64,000 nt of DNA from Bradyrhizobium sp. 195 (GCF_023101665.1 NZ_CP082163.1:156948-220947), one strand, 5' to 3'; shown: positions 36,943 through 46,358, counted from the first letter of the stretch. Notes: generated by a model not told the origin, from the sequence alone. Made by a program: numbers and translations.

Positions 36943-37762
36943 GCGCGCCACCATCATCGCCGGCTTTCTGACACTCGCGACGAGCGCAGCGGCAGCATCG
37001 GACGGCACGCTTCGGGTCTGCGCCGACCCGAACAATCTGCCGTTCTCGAACAGCGGCGAGGCGGGATTCGAGAACAAGCTGGCCGCCATGGTGGCCGCGG
37101 CTTTCGGCGAGCATGTCTCCACCACCTGGTGGGCGCAGCGACGCGGCTTCATCCGCAACACGCTGAAAGCCGGCAAATGCGACGTGGTGATGGGCGTGCC
37201 CGCCGGCTACGAACTCGTGGAGACGACTAGGCCCTATTATCGCTCGACCTATGTCTTCGTCACGCGCCAGGATCGCCAGCTCGATCTCTCCTCGCTGCTT
37301 GACCCGCGCCTGCACAGCCTTACGATCGGCGTGCATCTGATCGGCGATGACGGCAACAATCCGCCGCCTGCACAGGCGCTCGGCGACCAGGGCATCGTCG
37401 ACAATTTGCGCGGCTACTCGATCTACGGCGATTATCGCGAGGCCAATCCACCGGCGCGCTTGATCGAGGCGGTGGAGAGCGGCGAGATCGATGTCGCCGC
37501 CGCCTGGGGACCATTGGGGGGTTATTTCGCGCAGCGCTCCCCGGTGCCGCTGACGGTGACGCCGATCCGGGACACCGAGCGCTTTGCGCCTCAGCAATTC
37601 CAGTTCGCGATCGCGATGGGCGTGCGCAAAGGCAACCACGCCCTGCGCGACCGTCTCAATGCCTTCATCGACGAGCACCGATCCGAGATCAACGCCCTGC
37701 TACGAAGCTATGGCGTGCCTCTGGTGGAGTTGCCCGTCACGGCCTCGGGAGGACATCAGTGA
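36926..37762 (+). CDS. XoxJ-like periplasmic substrate-binding-fold protein
   Basis: A 278-residue protein with a signal peptide (RATIIAGFLTLATSAAAAS) and a type-2 periplasmic binding fold: GTLRVCADPNNLPFSN, DVVMGVPAGYELVETTRPYY, TIGVHLIGDDGNNPPPA and VDVAAAW-like GEIDVAAAWGPLGG. Proteins of this kind sit beside XoxF or MxaF genes and are thought to aid dehydrogenase activation. It overlaps both neighbours, so co-production with the dehydrogenase is likely. Confidence 0.85.
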   Translation: MRPRNKRATIIAGFLTLATSAAAASDGTLRVCADPNNLPFSNSGEAGFENKLAAMVAAAFGEHVSTTWWAQRRGFIRNTLKAGKCDVVMGVPAGYELVETTRPYYRSTYVFVTRQDRQLDLSSLLDPRLHSLTIGVHLIGDDGNNPPPAQALGDQGIVDNLRGYSIYGDYREANPPARLIEAVESGEIDVAAAWGPLGGYFAQRSPVPLTVTPIRDTERFAPQQFQFAIAMGVRKGNHALRDRLNAFIDEHRSEINALLRSYGVPLVELPVTASGGHQ

Positions 37763-38388
37763 TGTCGTTGCGCGCAAGCATGCTGTCGTTGCTGCTGTTG
37801 TCCGCGACGAGCGGCACGACATTCGCCCAGCAGAGCCTGCCGCAAGCCCAGGAGGCGCAGCAACCAGTGCTCGGGCCGCGTCCCAATTTCGGCGGCAGCG
37901 TCGGCAACGGCAGGCCCGGCGTCTTCATGCAGGTGCCGGTCAGTCATCTTCACCCCGGCGCGCAGCCGGACCCGCCGCAGATCAAGAATCCCGTGCAAGG
38001 CGATCCGAACGCCGAGCAGCGCGGCATGACCTATTACGTCAACTTCAACTGCGTCGGCTGCCACGCGGCCAATGGCGGCGGCGGCATGGGGCCGGCGCTG
38101 AGCAACAGCACCTTCACCTATGGTGCGCAGCCCGAGAACATCTATCTTTCGATTTACCAGGGACGGCCGAACGGCATGCCGGCCTGGGGCGGCGTGCTGC
38201 CCGACAGCGTGATCTGGGATCTCGTTACCTATATCGGCAAGCTCAGCAACGAGCCGAGCCGTCAATGGGGCCGCACTTTCTCGGCCAACCCGTTGTCGCC
38301 CGAGGTCGAGCAGGTCCCGACCGAGCAGGTTTCGACGACCGATCCCTGGTCCGCCACCAAGGCCTTCAGTTTCGGCCAGAAGCCGTGA
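37762..38388 (+). CDS. periplasmic cytochrome c (XoxG-like position)
   Basis: A 208-residue protein with a signal peptide (SLRASMLSLLLLSATSGTTF, AQ) and one heme site NCVGCHAA. A Met in GRPNGMPAWGGVLP is the probable axial ligand. A long Pro/Gln-rich segment precedes the heme domain. ATG 37762 is in a TGATG junction with the previous stop; a GTG at 37759 is also in frame. It is the likely electron acceptor of the PQQ dehydrogenase. Confidence 0.85.
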   Translation: MSLRASMLSLLLLSATSGTTFAQQSLPQAQEAQQPVLGPRPNFGGSVGNGRPGVFMQVPVSHLHPGAQPDPPQIKNPVQGDPNAEQRGMTYYVNFNCVGCHAANGGGGMGPALSNSTFTYGAQPENIYLSIYQGRPNGMPAWGGVLPDSVIWDLVTYIGKLSNEPSRQWGRTFSANPLSPEVEQVPTEQVSTTDPWSATKAFSFGQKP

Positions 38389-38404
38389 TTGACCGGAGAT
38401 GCCG

Positions 38405-38782
38405 ATGATGAGCACCGTCGCACGATTGCTCATTGCCGCAATGCTGGCGCTGGCGGCCGCGTCTTGCGAGCAGGGCAAGGCTGCGGGCCCGGACAATTTC
38501 ATCGGCGATGCGCGTCGGGGTGCCGACCTCGTCAAGCAGTATCGGTGCGGCGGCTGTCACGATATTCCGGGCATCGCCGGTGCCGAAGGCAATGTCGGCC
38601 CGCCCCTGCATCGCATCGGGACGCGCACCTACATTGCCGGCTACATCCGGAACTCGCCGGACAACATGGCTGACTGGATCGAAGATCCGCAGCGTGCGTT
38701 GCCCGGCAACGCCATGCCGAGAATGGGTATCCCGCAGAAGGACGCGCGCGACATTGCGGCGTTTCTCTATACGCTGAAGTAG
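38405..38782 (+). CDS. cytochrome c, probable lipoprotein
   Basis: A 125-residue protein with a lipobox-like end to its signal (LAAASC at about residues 16-21), one heme site RCGGCHDI and an axial Met in GNAMPRMGIP. GGAG 6 nt before the ATG at 38405 favours this start over 38399. It resembles the cytochrome domain fused to ctaC. It could be a membrane-tethered shuttle between the quinoproteins and the caa3 oxidase. Confidence 0.8.
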   Translation: MMSTVARLLIAAMLALAAASCEQGKAAGPDNFIGDARRGADLVKQYRCGGCHDIPGIAGAEGNVGPPLHRIGTRTYIAGYIRNSPDNMADWIEDPQRALPGNAMPRMGIPQKDARDIAAFLYTLK

Positions 38783-38787
38783 CTGAC

Positions 38788-41184
38788 ATGATCTATCGTT
38801 CGATGAACTGGTTCCGGGGCGCGCCGTGGCTCGCCGTCACCATCGTGGTTATCGCGATCATGGGCCTTGCTCTGGCGGGCGGCGGAGCCTGGCTCGCCGT
38901 GCTGGGCGGCTCTGTCTATTATGTGATCGCCGGCGCCATGCTCCTGCTCACGAGTTGGCTGCTCGCAATCCGCCGCGCCGAGGCCCTCTGGGTCTATGCT
39001 GCGCTGCTGCTCGGCACGATGGTGTGGGCGATCTTCGAAGTCGGCCTGGATTTCTGGACATTGGCGCCGCGCGGCGATGTGCTGGCGCCGCTGGGCGTGT
39101 GGCTATTGCTGCCGTTCATCGCGGCTCATCTCGGCCCGCGCCGGCGGATCGCGCGACGGGCTCTCGGTGTGGTTCTGATCGGCGCGGCCGTCGTGCTGGC
39201 TGTCTCACTGACGAGAGATCGCCATGACCTTGCCGGCACGTTGCCGCAAAACGGAACGACGGGTGCCGTTGTCGCCTCCGGGCCGGGCGTTCCCTCGGCT
39301 GCCGAGAACTGGACCACCTATGGCGGCAGCGGCTTCGGCACGCGCTACTCGTCGCTGCGCGAGATCACTGCGGACAACGTGAAGAACCTGAAGCTCGCCT
39401 GGGAATTCCGCACCGGCGACCCCAAGGGTCCTGACGATCCCGACGAGATCACCAACCAGGCGACGCCGCTCAAGGTCGGCGACCTGCTCTACACCTGCTC
39501 GCCGCACCAGATCGTGTTCGCGCTCGAGGCGGCAAGCGGGAAATTGCGCTGGAAGTTCGACCCAAAGGTCCGGCACAACAAGGCCTTCCAGCACATGACC
39601 TGCCGTGGTGTGGCCTATCACGCCACCAAGGCAGGCGCAGTGACGGCTGACGGCACGGCGGCACCGGCCGAATGCGCTGAGCGCATTTTCCTGCCGACCA
39701 ATGACGGACGGATGTTCGCGCTGGATGCGCAGAGCGGCAAGCCCTGCGAGAGTTTCGGCCAGCATGGCCAGATCGACCTCAAGGAGGGAAGCGAGATCCA
39801 GACGCCCGGCTTCTATGAGGGCACCTCGCCGCCCGTCGTCACCGACAAGGTCCTGATCGTCGGTGGCGCGGTGATCGACAATTATTCGGACCGTGTGCCG
39901 TCAGGCGTGATCCGCGGCTTCGACGTTTATTCCGGCCGGCTGATCTGGGCTTTCGACGCCGGCAATCCCGACCCGAACGAGATGCCCTCGGCCTCGCATC
40001 ATTTCACCGCCGGCTCGCCCAATTCCTGGAGCATCTCGGCCGTCGACGAGCATCTCGGCCTCGTCTACGTCCCGCTCGGCTCGAGTTCGCCGGATATCTG
40101 GGGCGGCGGCCGCTCGGCGGAGAAGGAACGCTACGATTCGGCGATGGTGGCGCTCGAGATCACGACCGGGAAGCTGCGCTGGTCCTTCCAGAACGTGCAC
40201 CACGATCTCTGGGACATGGACATGCCTTCGCAGCCGAGCCTGGTCGATTTGCGGTCGGGCAGCGGCGTGACGCCGGCCATCTACATCCCGGCCAAGACCG
40301 GCGACATTTTCGTCCTCGACCGGCGCGACGGGCATCAACTGGTGCCGGCGCCGGAGAAGCCGGTGCCGCAAGGCGCTGCATCCGGTGACCGCCTCTCCGC
40401 CACCCAGCCGTTCTCCGATCTGAGTTTCCGTCCCCGCGCCATGCTGACGGACGCGCAGATGTGGGGCAGCACGATGTTCGACCAGCTCGTCTGCCGCGTC
40501 AAGTTCAAGCGCCTGCGCTATGAGGGACCGTTCACTCCTCCATCGGAACAGGGCACGCTGGTCTTTCCCGGGGATTTCGGCATGTTCGAATGGGGCGGCA
40601 TCGCCGTCGATCCGGAGCGCCAGATCGCCGTCGCCAATCCCCAATCGATTCCCTTCATCTCGCGCCTGGTGCCGCGCGGAAAAGACAATCCGGCGGCGCC
40701 GGACGCGGCGCATCCGCCCGGCACCGAACTCGGGGTCCAGCCGATGTACGGCGCCCCCTACGGCGTCGATCTCGGCATTTTCCTCTCGCCGCTGGGCATC
40801 CCCTGCCTCGCGCCGCCCTGGGGCAATATCGCCGCGATCGATCTCAGGACGCAAAAGGTGGTCTGGCAGCACCGCATCGGCACGATCCGCGACCAGGCTC
40901 CTCTCCCGCTGCCGTTCAAGCTCGGCATCCCCATGCTGGGCGGACCGATCGTGACGGCGGGCGGCGTCATCTTCATCACAGGAACGATGGACGATTACAT
41001 CAGGGCCTTCGACGTTCGCGACGGCAAGAAGCTCTGGGAGGATCGGCTTCCAGCCGGCGGTCAGTCGACGCCGATGGCGTACGAGGCCGGGGGCAAGCAA
41101 TATGTCGTCACGGTGGACGGCGGCCACGGCTCGTTCGGCACCAAGCTCGGCGACTACGTCCGCGCCTATGCGCTGCCGAATTGA
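38788..41184 (+). CDS. gcd: membrane-bound PQQ glucose dehydrogenase-type quinoprotein
   Basis: A 798-residue protein. Five N-terminal transmembrane helices (about residues 12-145) anchor a large periplasmic propeller starting at ENWTTYGGSGFGTRYSSL. Family motifs include NQATPLKVGDLLYTCSPHQI, HMTCRGVAYH, SSSPDIWGGGRSAEKERYD and NVHHDLWDMDMPSQPSL. It oxidises aldoses such as glucose to lactones and passes electrons to ubiquinone. It starts 5 nt after the cytochrome stop, so it belongs to the same quinoprotein operon; this grouping with an XoxF-like enzyme is not common. Confidence 0.9.
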   Translation: MIYRSMNWFRGAPWLAVTIVVIAIMGLALAGGGAWLAVLGGSVYYVIAGAMLLLTSWLLAIRRAEALWVYAALLLGTMVWAIFEVGLDFWTLAPRGDVLAPLGVWLLLPFIAAHLGPRRRIARRALGVVLIGAAVVLAVSLTRDRHDLAGTLPQNGTTGAVVASGPGVPSAAENWTTYGGSGFGTRYSSLREITADNVKNLKLAWEFRTGDPKGPDDPDEITNQATPLKVGDLLYTCSPHQIVFALEAASGKLRWKFDPKVRHNKAFQHMTCRGVAYHATKAGAVTADGTAAPAECAERIFLPTNDGRMFALDAQSGKPCESFGQHGQIDLKEGSEIQTPGFYEGTSPPVVTDKVLIVGGAVIDNYSDRVPSGVIRGFDVYSGRLIWAFDAGNPDPNEMPSASHHFTAGSPNSWSISAVDEHLGLVYVPLGSSSPDIWGGGRSAEKERYDSAMVALEITTGKLRWSFQNVHHDLWDMDMPSQPSLVDLRSGSGVTPAIYIPAKTGDIFVLDRRDGHQLVPAPEKPVPQGAASGDRLSATQPFSDLSFRPRAMLTDAQMWGSTMFDQLVCRVKFKRLRYEGPFTPPSEQGTLVFPGDFGMFEWGGIAVDPERQIAVANPQSIPFISRLVPRGKDNPAAPDAAHPPGTELGVQPMYGAPYGVDLGIFLSPLGIPCLAPPWGNIAAIDLRTQKVVWQHRIGTIRDQAPLPLPFKLGIPMLGGPIVTAGGVIFITGTMDDYIRAFDVRDGKKLWEDRLPAGGQSTPMAYEAGGKQYVVTVDGGHGSFGTKLGDYVRAYALPN

Positions 41185-42951
41185 TCACGCCCGCCGCCGC
41201 CTCATCCGCGCCGGCCTGCGGGGCGTGCGAAGAACCCGCGAGGCGGCGACGGCAACGCAAGCGGCAATCCCGAGCGCGGCGAGGCCCGTGCTGATCACGC
41301 CGGCGGGCGGAAGTTGCTTGCGCGCCAGCCAGCCGCCATCGACCGATCTGCCCTGCGGACCGGCTTCGATCATGGTGCCCTCGGTGCTCTTTGCAGGACG
41401 CGCGCGGGACAGCAGGAACTGAAAGGCCGCGCCCAGGACATTCTCGGTAACCCGCGGAGCCATCGCGTAAGCGACCTGACCTGCACGCGCAGGCCAGCCG
41501 ACGGCGACCTCGTCGCGCGGCGCGCGCACCATGCGAACGAATGTTTCGGCGACGTCATCCGGCTGGTACAGCAGCGGACCGGGATCAAGCGTGCGCCCGG
41601 ACATGTTGGCGCCGTGGACGAAGCCCGGCGTATCGACGATGGCGGGAAAGACACCGCAGACGTGGATGCCCGGATGCGCGCGGAGCTCCTGGCGCAGGCT
41701 TGCGGTGAAGCCGCGCAGACCGAACTTGCTGGCCGTATAGGCCGCGGCGAACGGCGTCGGCGCCCAACCGCCCAGCGAAATGTTGTTGATCAGTATGCCG
41801 CGCCTCTGGCGGAGGAAGATCGGCAGCACCGCGTGGGCGCCATGCATGGTGCCGAGCAGATTGACCTCGATCGTCCGGCGATGAAGCGCGATATCCGCAT
41901 TCTGGTACGCTCCGAACACGCCAGTGCCGGCGTTGTTGATCCAGACGTCGATGCCGCCGAAGGCGTCTTCGGCCTGCTTTGCCAATCGCTGCACCGCCGC
42001 GGCATCCGTGACATCGGTCGGCACCGCGAGCGCGCGGCCGCCCAGCGCCTCGCATTCCCTCGCGAGGACGGTCAGGGTGTCGCCGCGGCGGGCCGCCAAG
42101 ATCACGCTTGCACCTTTGCGGGCAAACGCCAGCGCCGTGGCACGGCCGATGCCGCTTGAGGCGCCGGTGATGACGACGCGCGTGCCGGTCATCCGGCCCT
42201 GCTCTCCCGCGGCCTCCGCGGAAACCAGCCAGCGCAGCGATTGCCGCAAGCGCGCGGTCCCATCCGTCTGGAACCAGTCGCCATGCGCGAAAATCACACG
42301 CTCGGGCGCCAGACTCAAAAGCCGCTCGGCCGCAGCCCGGACCGCGCGGCCGCCGAGGCGCAGCAGGAGACGAAGATAGACCGGCGCCTTGCCGTCCGGC
42401 CCGGAGATGCCGAGCAGACTTGCCGCAGCCTCGTTCGCAGGGCTGAGATGATCGGGATCGAGGTTCTGCACGAGATCTGTGAGGACCAGCGTTCGGCTGC
42501 GCTTGTCGAACAGCTCGATCTCGCAGAACATCGGGGCATTCACCGCGACGGTCTGGAAATCAGCGCTCCATTCCTCAGGCGTGACATCGCCCAGCTCGCG
42601 GTCGATGCGGATGCCCGCCGCGCGAACCTGCCTGCGCTGGGAGAGACTACGGGCGGCGAACGTCCTTGCCCGCGGCAGTGCCCGTTGCCAGTCGGCCAGG
42701 AACATCCAGTGGCCGATGTTCGGCGCCAGCAGATATTTTATTGCCCCCAACCGCTCCAACTCGTGATGCAGAGCTGGGGAATATCGCACTGGCGAATGCA
42801 GCACGAGATCACCGTTCGACAGCCGGAGGACGACCATGCGGATGGGCAGTTCCAGACCGGCGGCACTGATCGGCTGGTCATCAACAATCCAGACATCGTC
42901 TGTCACCCGGGACAAGGTGGCGAACGACGAAACGGCGTCGAGGCTTTGCAT
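41185..42951 (-). CDS. DUF4336 (metallo-beta-lactamase-like) fused to a short-chain dehydrogenase
   Basis: A 588-residue protein. Residues 1-240 match DUF4336 (VTDDVWIVDDQPISAAGLEL, VLHSPVRYSP, LLAPNIGHWMFLADWQ, VIFAHGDWF). From about residue 250 a complete classical SDR begins (VVITGASSGIGRATALAFAR, INNAGTGVFG, AAYTASKFGLRGF with YxxxK). A C-terminal transmembrane helix (VISTGLAALGIAACVAVAAS) and Arg-rich tail end the protein. The SDR opens with its own Met (RMTGTRVV), so two genes may have fused by stop loss. Substrates unknown. The stop abuts that of gcd. Confidence 0.8.
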   Translation of the reverse strand: MQSLDAVSSFATLSRVTDDVWIVDDQPISAAGLELPIRMVVLRLSNGDLVLHSPVRYSPALHHELERLGAIKYLLAPNIGHWMFLADWQRALPRARTFAARSLSQRRQVRAAGIRIDRELGDVTPEEWSADFQTVAVNAPMFCEIELFDKRSRTLVLTDLVQNLDPDHLSPANEAAASLLGISGPDGKAPVYLRLLLRLGGRAVRAAAERLLSLAPERVIFAHGDWFQTDGTARLRQSLRWLVSAEAAGEQGRMTGTRVVITGASSGIGRATALAFARKGASVILAARRGDTLTVLARECEALGGRALAVPTDVTDAAAVQRLAKQAEDAFGGIDVWINNAGTGVFGAYQNADIALHRRTIEVNLLGTMHGAHAVLPIFLRQRRGILINNISLGGWAPTPFAAAYTASKFGLRGFTASLRQELRAHPGIHVCGVFPAIVDTPGFVHGANMSGRTLDPGPLLYQPDDVAETFVRMVRAPRDEVAVGWPARAGQVAYAMAPRVTENVLGAAFQFLLSRARPAKSTEGTMIEAGPQGRSVDGGWLARKQLPPAGVISTGLAALGIAACVAVAASRVLRTPRRPARMRRRRA

Positions 42952-42979
42952 GGGCGGCTTCCAAAGCGAGACCTTGCTC

Positions 42980-43004
42980 AAACCGCCGGAGCGAAGCTCG
43001 TTCC
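42980..43004 (-). promoter_or_regulatory. EcfG-like promoter for the DUF4336-SDR gene
   Basis: On the minus strand GGAAC (43004-43000) with GTTT after 16 nt (or GGTT after 15). 28 nt upstream of the ATG at 42951; it supports that start over 43014. Spacing is not ideal. Confidence 0.35.
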
Positions 43005-43023
43005 TAGGGACCATGCGTCGGCG

Positions 43024-43233
43024 CTAGTCCGGCGAGCGCAGGCCGGGCGAGCGTATCCATTCCTCCAGGGCTGCCGTGGTTTCAGCCAGGCGCGCCTTGC
43101 GGATCATACTTTCGCGTTCCCTGCACGGCGCCATTTGCCGCGCCAGCGTCCGTGCCTGCTCCGCCGATTCCAGCAGCCGTTCCTTCAGCGTCAGGGTCTG
43201 CTTACGTCGATTGCGTCTTTTTATTTCTGTCAT
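43024..43233 (-). CDS. 69-residue basic helical protein, paralogue of 52593-52796
   Basis: Starts MTEIKRRNRRKQTLTLKERL and contains RERESMIRKARLAETTAALE then EWIRSPGLRSPD. The island protein at 52593 (67 residues) shares LxERL, (T/R)ERES(L/M)(L/I)RKARLAET and the W-I-x-SP ending. Purely helical, highly charged, no known function. The motif RKARLAET is common in small rhizobial proteins of unknown function. Confidence 0.75.
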   Translation of the reverse strand: MTEIKRRNRRKQTLTLKERLLESAEQARTLARQMAPCRERESMIRKARLAETTAALEEWIRSPGLRSPD

Positions 43234-43392
43234 TGTACGCCTCCTGACTGCGCTGAACGCCTTTTTCCTTGGGTGACAGTTGCATCAGGCGGGAGCTCGC
43301 GCATTCGCATAAGTGAACCGGCCGTCCAGAATCCGGAAAAAACCTGAGGCCACACGGCGGCTGGTCGCACCGCTCGGCTACACCGCAGGTTT

Positions 43393-43642
43393 TCTCGTCG
43401 ATGGCCGTTGTTGCACTCTTCTTCGTCCTGAGCGCCGCGGGCGAAGTCTACGGGACCTGCTGGGCCTCTGGGTCAATGACGTGTTCGGATGGAACGGCGC
43501 ATGGATCGGTCTGTCACTTGCCACGTTCAGCGTGTGCCAGTCGCTGACTCGGGCTTTGCTGCCTGGGCCCGCCGTCAAATTGCTCGGAACGCGCGGCGCA
43601 TCTCGCGTGGGAGAAGAGCTCCACCCGCCGGAAGCTAGCTAG
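43393..43642 (+). pseudogene. remnant of a TetA-like MFS efflux transporter
   Basis: MAVVALFFVLSAAGEVYGTC in one frame continues as LWVNDVFGWNGAWIGLSLAT and ALLPGPAVKLLGTRGA in the next. This matches the end of the first half of Tet-type MFS pumps (the FGW...GLSLA...GP signature). The switch at about 43464-43467 fits loss of one C. Both ends of the gene are missing. It sits 120 bp outside the left repeat of the genomic island. Confidence 0.65.
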
Positions 43643-43761
43643 CCGCTGCGGTAACGCGCAGCCATCCCACCAATTCACAACTGAGAGTACGGAGAACGAA
43701 CAAATTTTTCAAACCGGACGTCAAACTGAACAGTCCGTTCTGAGATGCACCGCTGTAAGTG

Positions 43762-43818
43762 CTTGATTTATATGGTGGGCACACCAGGGCTCGAACCTGG
43801 GACCCGCTGATTAAGAGT
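43762..43818 (-). repeat. left att repeat (tRNA-Lys 3' fragment)
   Basis: On the minus strand this reads from the anticodon loop (ACTCTTAATCAGCGGG) through the T-arm (GGTTCGAGCC) to CCACCA and ATATAAATCAAG. The 5' half of a tRNA is absent beyond 43818, so it is a fragment, not a gene. It differs from the right copy at one base in the acceptor strand (A for G at 43781). Confidence 0.85.
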
Positions 43819-43950
43819 TCAACACCATCCCTTCTCTGCAGTTTCCAAATACACGCCGCGCTACGACATGCATTCGAGAAGCCCTTTGTTTATAGGCTCT
43901 TCTCGCATAATTTCGCGCTCCGTCGAACCCAAACCTTCCAACTGCTCAAT

Positions 43951-43987
43951 CCGCCAACACCGTTTTGAAAACCGTTTTGGCGGCCGT
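43951..43987. repeat. dyad upstream of the integrase, candidate arm/operator site
   Basis: CCGCCAA ... TTGGCGG flank an inner near-palindrome GTTTTGAAAAC. The dyad ends 12 nt before the integrase ATG. A similar CCGTTTGAAAAACCGTTTT lies inside the right repeat at about 63766-63785, suggesting integrase arm-type sites or an operator. Confidence 0.45.
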
Positions 43988-43998
43988 GGACTCTCGTC

Positions 43999-45353
43999 AT
44001 GACCGATATTCGAATTTCTCTCACCGACAAGACAATCGCTCAATTACCCGCTCCGAAGGAAGGCTGGTACCTAGCGCGTGATACCGAATTGAAGGGCTTT
44101 TTCGTGGTCATTGGAAAGCGGCGAAGAACGTTTACCGTCCAAGGTGACCTCAGGCGGGCGGCAAGCGGGCTTCATCCATTAGGGTTTCCATTGGCGATGC
44201 TAGTGAGATGTCGACCCGAGCCGCCCGCGCCACTGCCAAGGAATACTTGGCGCAGATTAGCCGGGGACGGCATCCGAAGGAGAACAAGCCAGCCGAAGAG
44301 ACGAGCCCGACTCCGGCGATGGAAAGTGGCGGCACAACCGCGAGCATCACTCTCAGGCAGGCCTGGGAGCGGTACCTCGAGGCGCATCTAATCCGGAAGA
44401 ACCGCAGCGAAAAGACCGTCGAGGGCTACCGCGACCACGTCGAACGAATCTTTGCAGAATGGCTCGACACCACCTTCCATGAGCTCGCAACCGATCCAGC
44501 TCGTGTGGCCAAGAAACACGATGAAGTCACAAACGAGAATGGGCCGTACATGGCCAATGGCAGCATGCGCACCCTGCGGGCCATCTACAATCATGCTCGG
44601 AAGACGAACAGGTCGTTGCCGTCAGATAATCCGGCCGATGCGGTCGACTGGAATGTGGAGGAGCGCCGCAACACCGGGATGGGATCAGCCGATCTTAAGG
44701 GTTGGTTTGCGCAGCTCGCTGCCATCGACAACCCCGTCCGTAGAGAGTTCCACCTCTTCACTCTCCTTTGCGGTTCTCGGCCTACCGCGCTCCAGGAAGC
44801 CAAGCCGGAACACATCGATTTTCGGCGACGCGCGCTACATATTCCCAAACCAAAGGGCGGAAAGAAGAAAGCCTTCGACATTCCCTTGTCGCGTCAGATG
44901 ATCCTTTGCCTCATCCGCGCAATCCGGTGCGGTAGACAGATGTACCCTGTGCAAGCACGAGAGTGGGTTTTTCCGGCCGATAGCACGTCAGGCCATTTGG
45001 CGGAAACGAAAGAGGACCGTGAGATGCTATCGAAGTGGGGAAACGACCTCCGTCAAACCCTCCGTACGATCGCAACGGCAGCGGGTGTCTCGGAGATCGA
45101 CGCCAAGCTCTTGATGAACCATGCCATTCCGGGTGTAAACGGAGGCTACATTACGCGGCACAAGCTTCTCGAAGACCACCTACGTAGCCAGCAGCAGGCA
45201 ATCAGCAGCGCCGTATTTGCTGCGTTGGGAGCATCGATGACCCAAGAGATTTCGCTTCACGATTGGCTTGGAAGAGGTGGTAACCGACGAGCAACTCAAT
45301 GGATCGCTTCCGATCGAAAGCAAGATGTACCCCAGGCCGATTGCTCAAATTGA
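43999..45353 (+). pseudogene. tyrosine recombinase (phage-type integrase), frameshifted
   Basis: MTDIRISLTDKTIAQLPAPK and LARDTELKGFFVVIGKRRRT form the N-terminal arm-binding domain in the first frame. The protein resumes in another frame as GKRASSIRVSIGDASEMSTR and runs to 45353 with a core-binding domain (about 44340-44640) and a catalytic domain (RREFHLFTLLCGSRPTALQE, then a degenerate C-terminal box around LMNHAIPGVNGGYITRH). The switch is at the GGG at 44156-44158, where GGGG would restore RRGGKRAS. If the lesion is real, the island cannot excise by its own enzyme. Confidence 0.85.
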
Positions 45354-45688
45354 ACAAGGATCTGAGGCGTGGAAAATTCCGCTCCTTTATGCAGGCTCAT
45401 GGATCGATCCAATCCATCATGGACCAATTTGAGTTAACTGCAACCAAGGAGACGAATACTAAGCGCATCAGCGCTAGGACGAAGACTTCGAAATATGCGT
45501 TCTCAGGGTCACATCCTGGATGAGCATCAAGTTCGTCGCTCGTCGCCACAAACGTGGGGGCAGCCAAAGGAAGGCGCCGCGCATTTCGTCGACGAACATC
45601 TGTTTAACTGAGCCATGACTAAGATCGCCCTCGGCTTAACTCCGGCAGAAGAAAGCAGACGGAGCGACGTGCCAGCTTACGCTGTTCT
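45354..45688. other. non-coding gap after the integrase
   Basis: No recognisable gene in 335 bp. A 74-codon frame (45299-45523) overlaps the integrase end and has no features. It is somewhat lower in GC than its surroundings. Confidence 0.5.
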
Positions 45689-46141
45689 TCATCGCTGACG
45701 AGACGAACCTATCGCACCTTCGACATCGCCTCCCTTAGGAAGCGTTCGACAGTACTCCTCCCCGGCGGCGCGTCGACGCTGACGGTGTCCGCTCCGACAC
45801 CGCCCCCACTCAAGCGGTAGCGACAACGAAGGCGTTGCGGGTTTGGAGCGGCCGACCAAGCGTTCTCCGACCGTCGGATCTGCAGCGGCCGGCCGCGCTT
45901 CCATGAGTTCAAGCGCGGCGCGTCCGTTGTCAGTTATTCGCCAGCCACCGCCTGTTCGCTCAATGAGCCCTTGGGAAAAAATGTCCAAGTTAGGCATGCG
46001 CGATGCCAGCCGTTTGGTGCGCTCTGTCCATTCCGGCCCGCTCGTTGCCAATATCGCCATATCACGTTTGAGCTCCGCCATGAGAGCGAAGCCATCGGGA
46101 TAGCTCACTAGGATCTTCAGGACAGTGACCTGGAGATTCAC
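45689..46141 (-). CDS. winged-helix-like conserved hypothetical protein
   Basis: A 150-residue product from a GTG at 46141 preceded by GGAGG. The first 95 residues (MNLQVTVLKILVSYPDGFAL, LKRDMAILATSGPEW, FSQGLIERTGGGWRITDNG) look like a small winged-helix domain. The last 50 residues are Arg/Gly-rich and may come from a frame disturbance. It starts 16 nt after the stop of 46158-46358, so the two are likely one operon. Function unknown. Confidence 0.65.
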   Translation of the reverse strand: MNLQVTVLKILVSYPDGFALMAELKRDMAILATSGPEWTERTKRLASRMPNLDIFSQGLIERTGGGWRITDNGRAALELMEARPAAADPTVGERLVGRSKPATPSLSLPLEWGRCRSGHRQRRRAAGEEYCRTLPKGGDVEGAIGSSRQR

Positions 46142-46157
46142 CCCGACCCCTCCACGA

Positions 46158-46358
46158 CTACCGCCACATTGTCGGCGCTTCGGAGAGGGCTTTGCGGCCA
46201 ACCTGCCTCAAGTCATCCGGTGAGGTGTCGCCTCTCGTGGCAGCCTCCAAAATCTTTGAAGCCACGTGGGTGCGGGTGCCGGTCTGGTCTCGCGAAACGC
46301 TTTCACAGACCTCATCAAGAACCGCACGTAAAAGCGCGGTGGTAACGGAGTCGAACAT
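46158..46358 (-). CDS. 66-residue conserved hypothetical, paralogue of 2017-2217
   Basis: MFDSVTTALLRAVLDEVCES, then THVASKILEAATRGD and a C-terminal APTMWR. It shares DEVC, HVASK, and APTMWR with the host copy at 2017-2217 at the same length. Possible small regulatory or stress protein; no function known. Confidence 0.75.
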   Translation of the reverse strand: MFDSVTTALLRAVLDEVCESVSRDQTGTRTHVASKILEAATRGDTSPDDLRQVGRKALSEAPTMWR

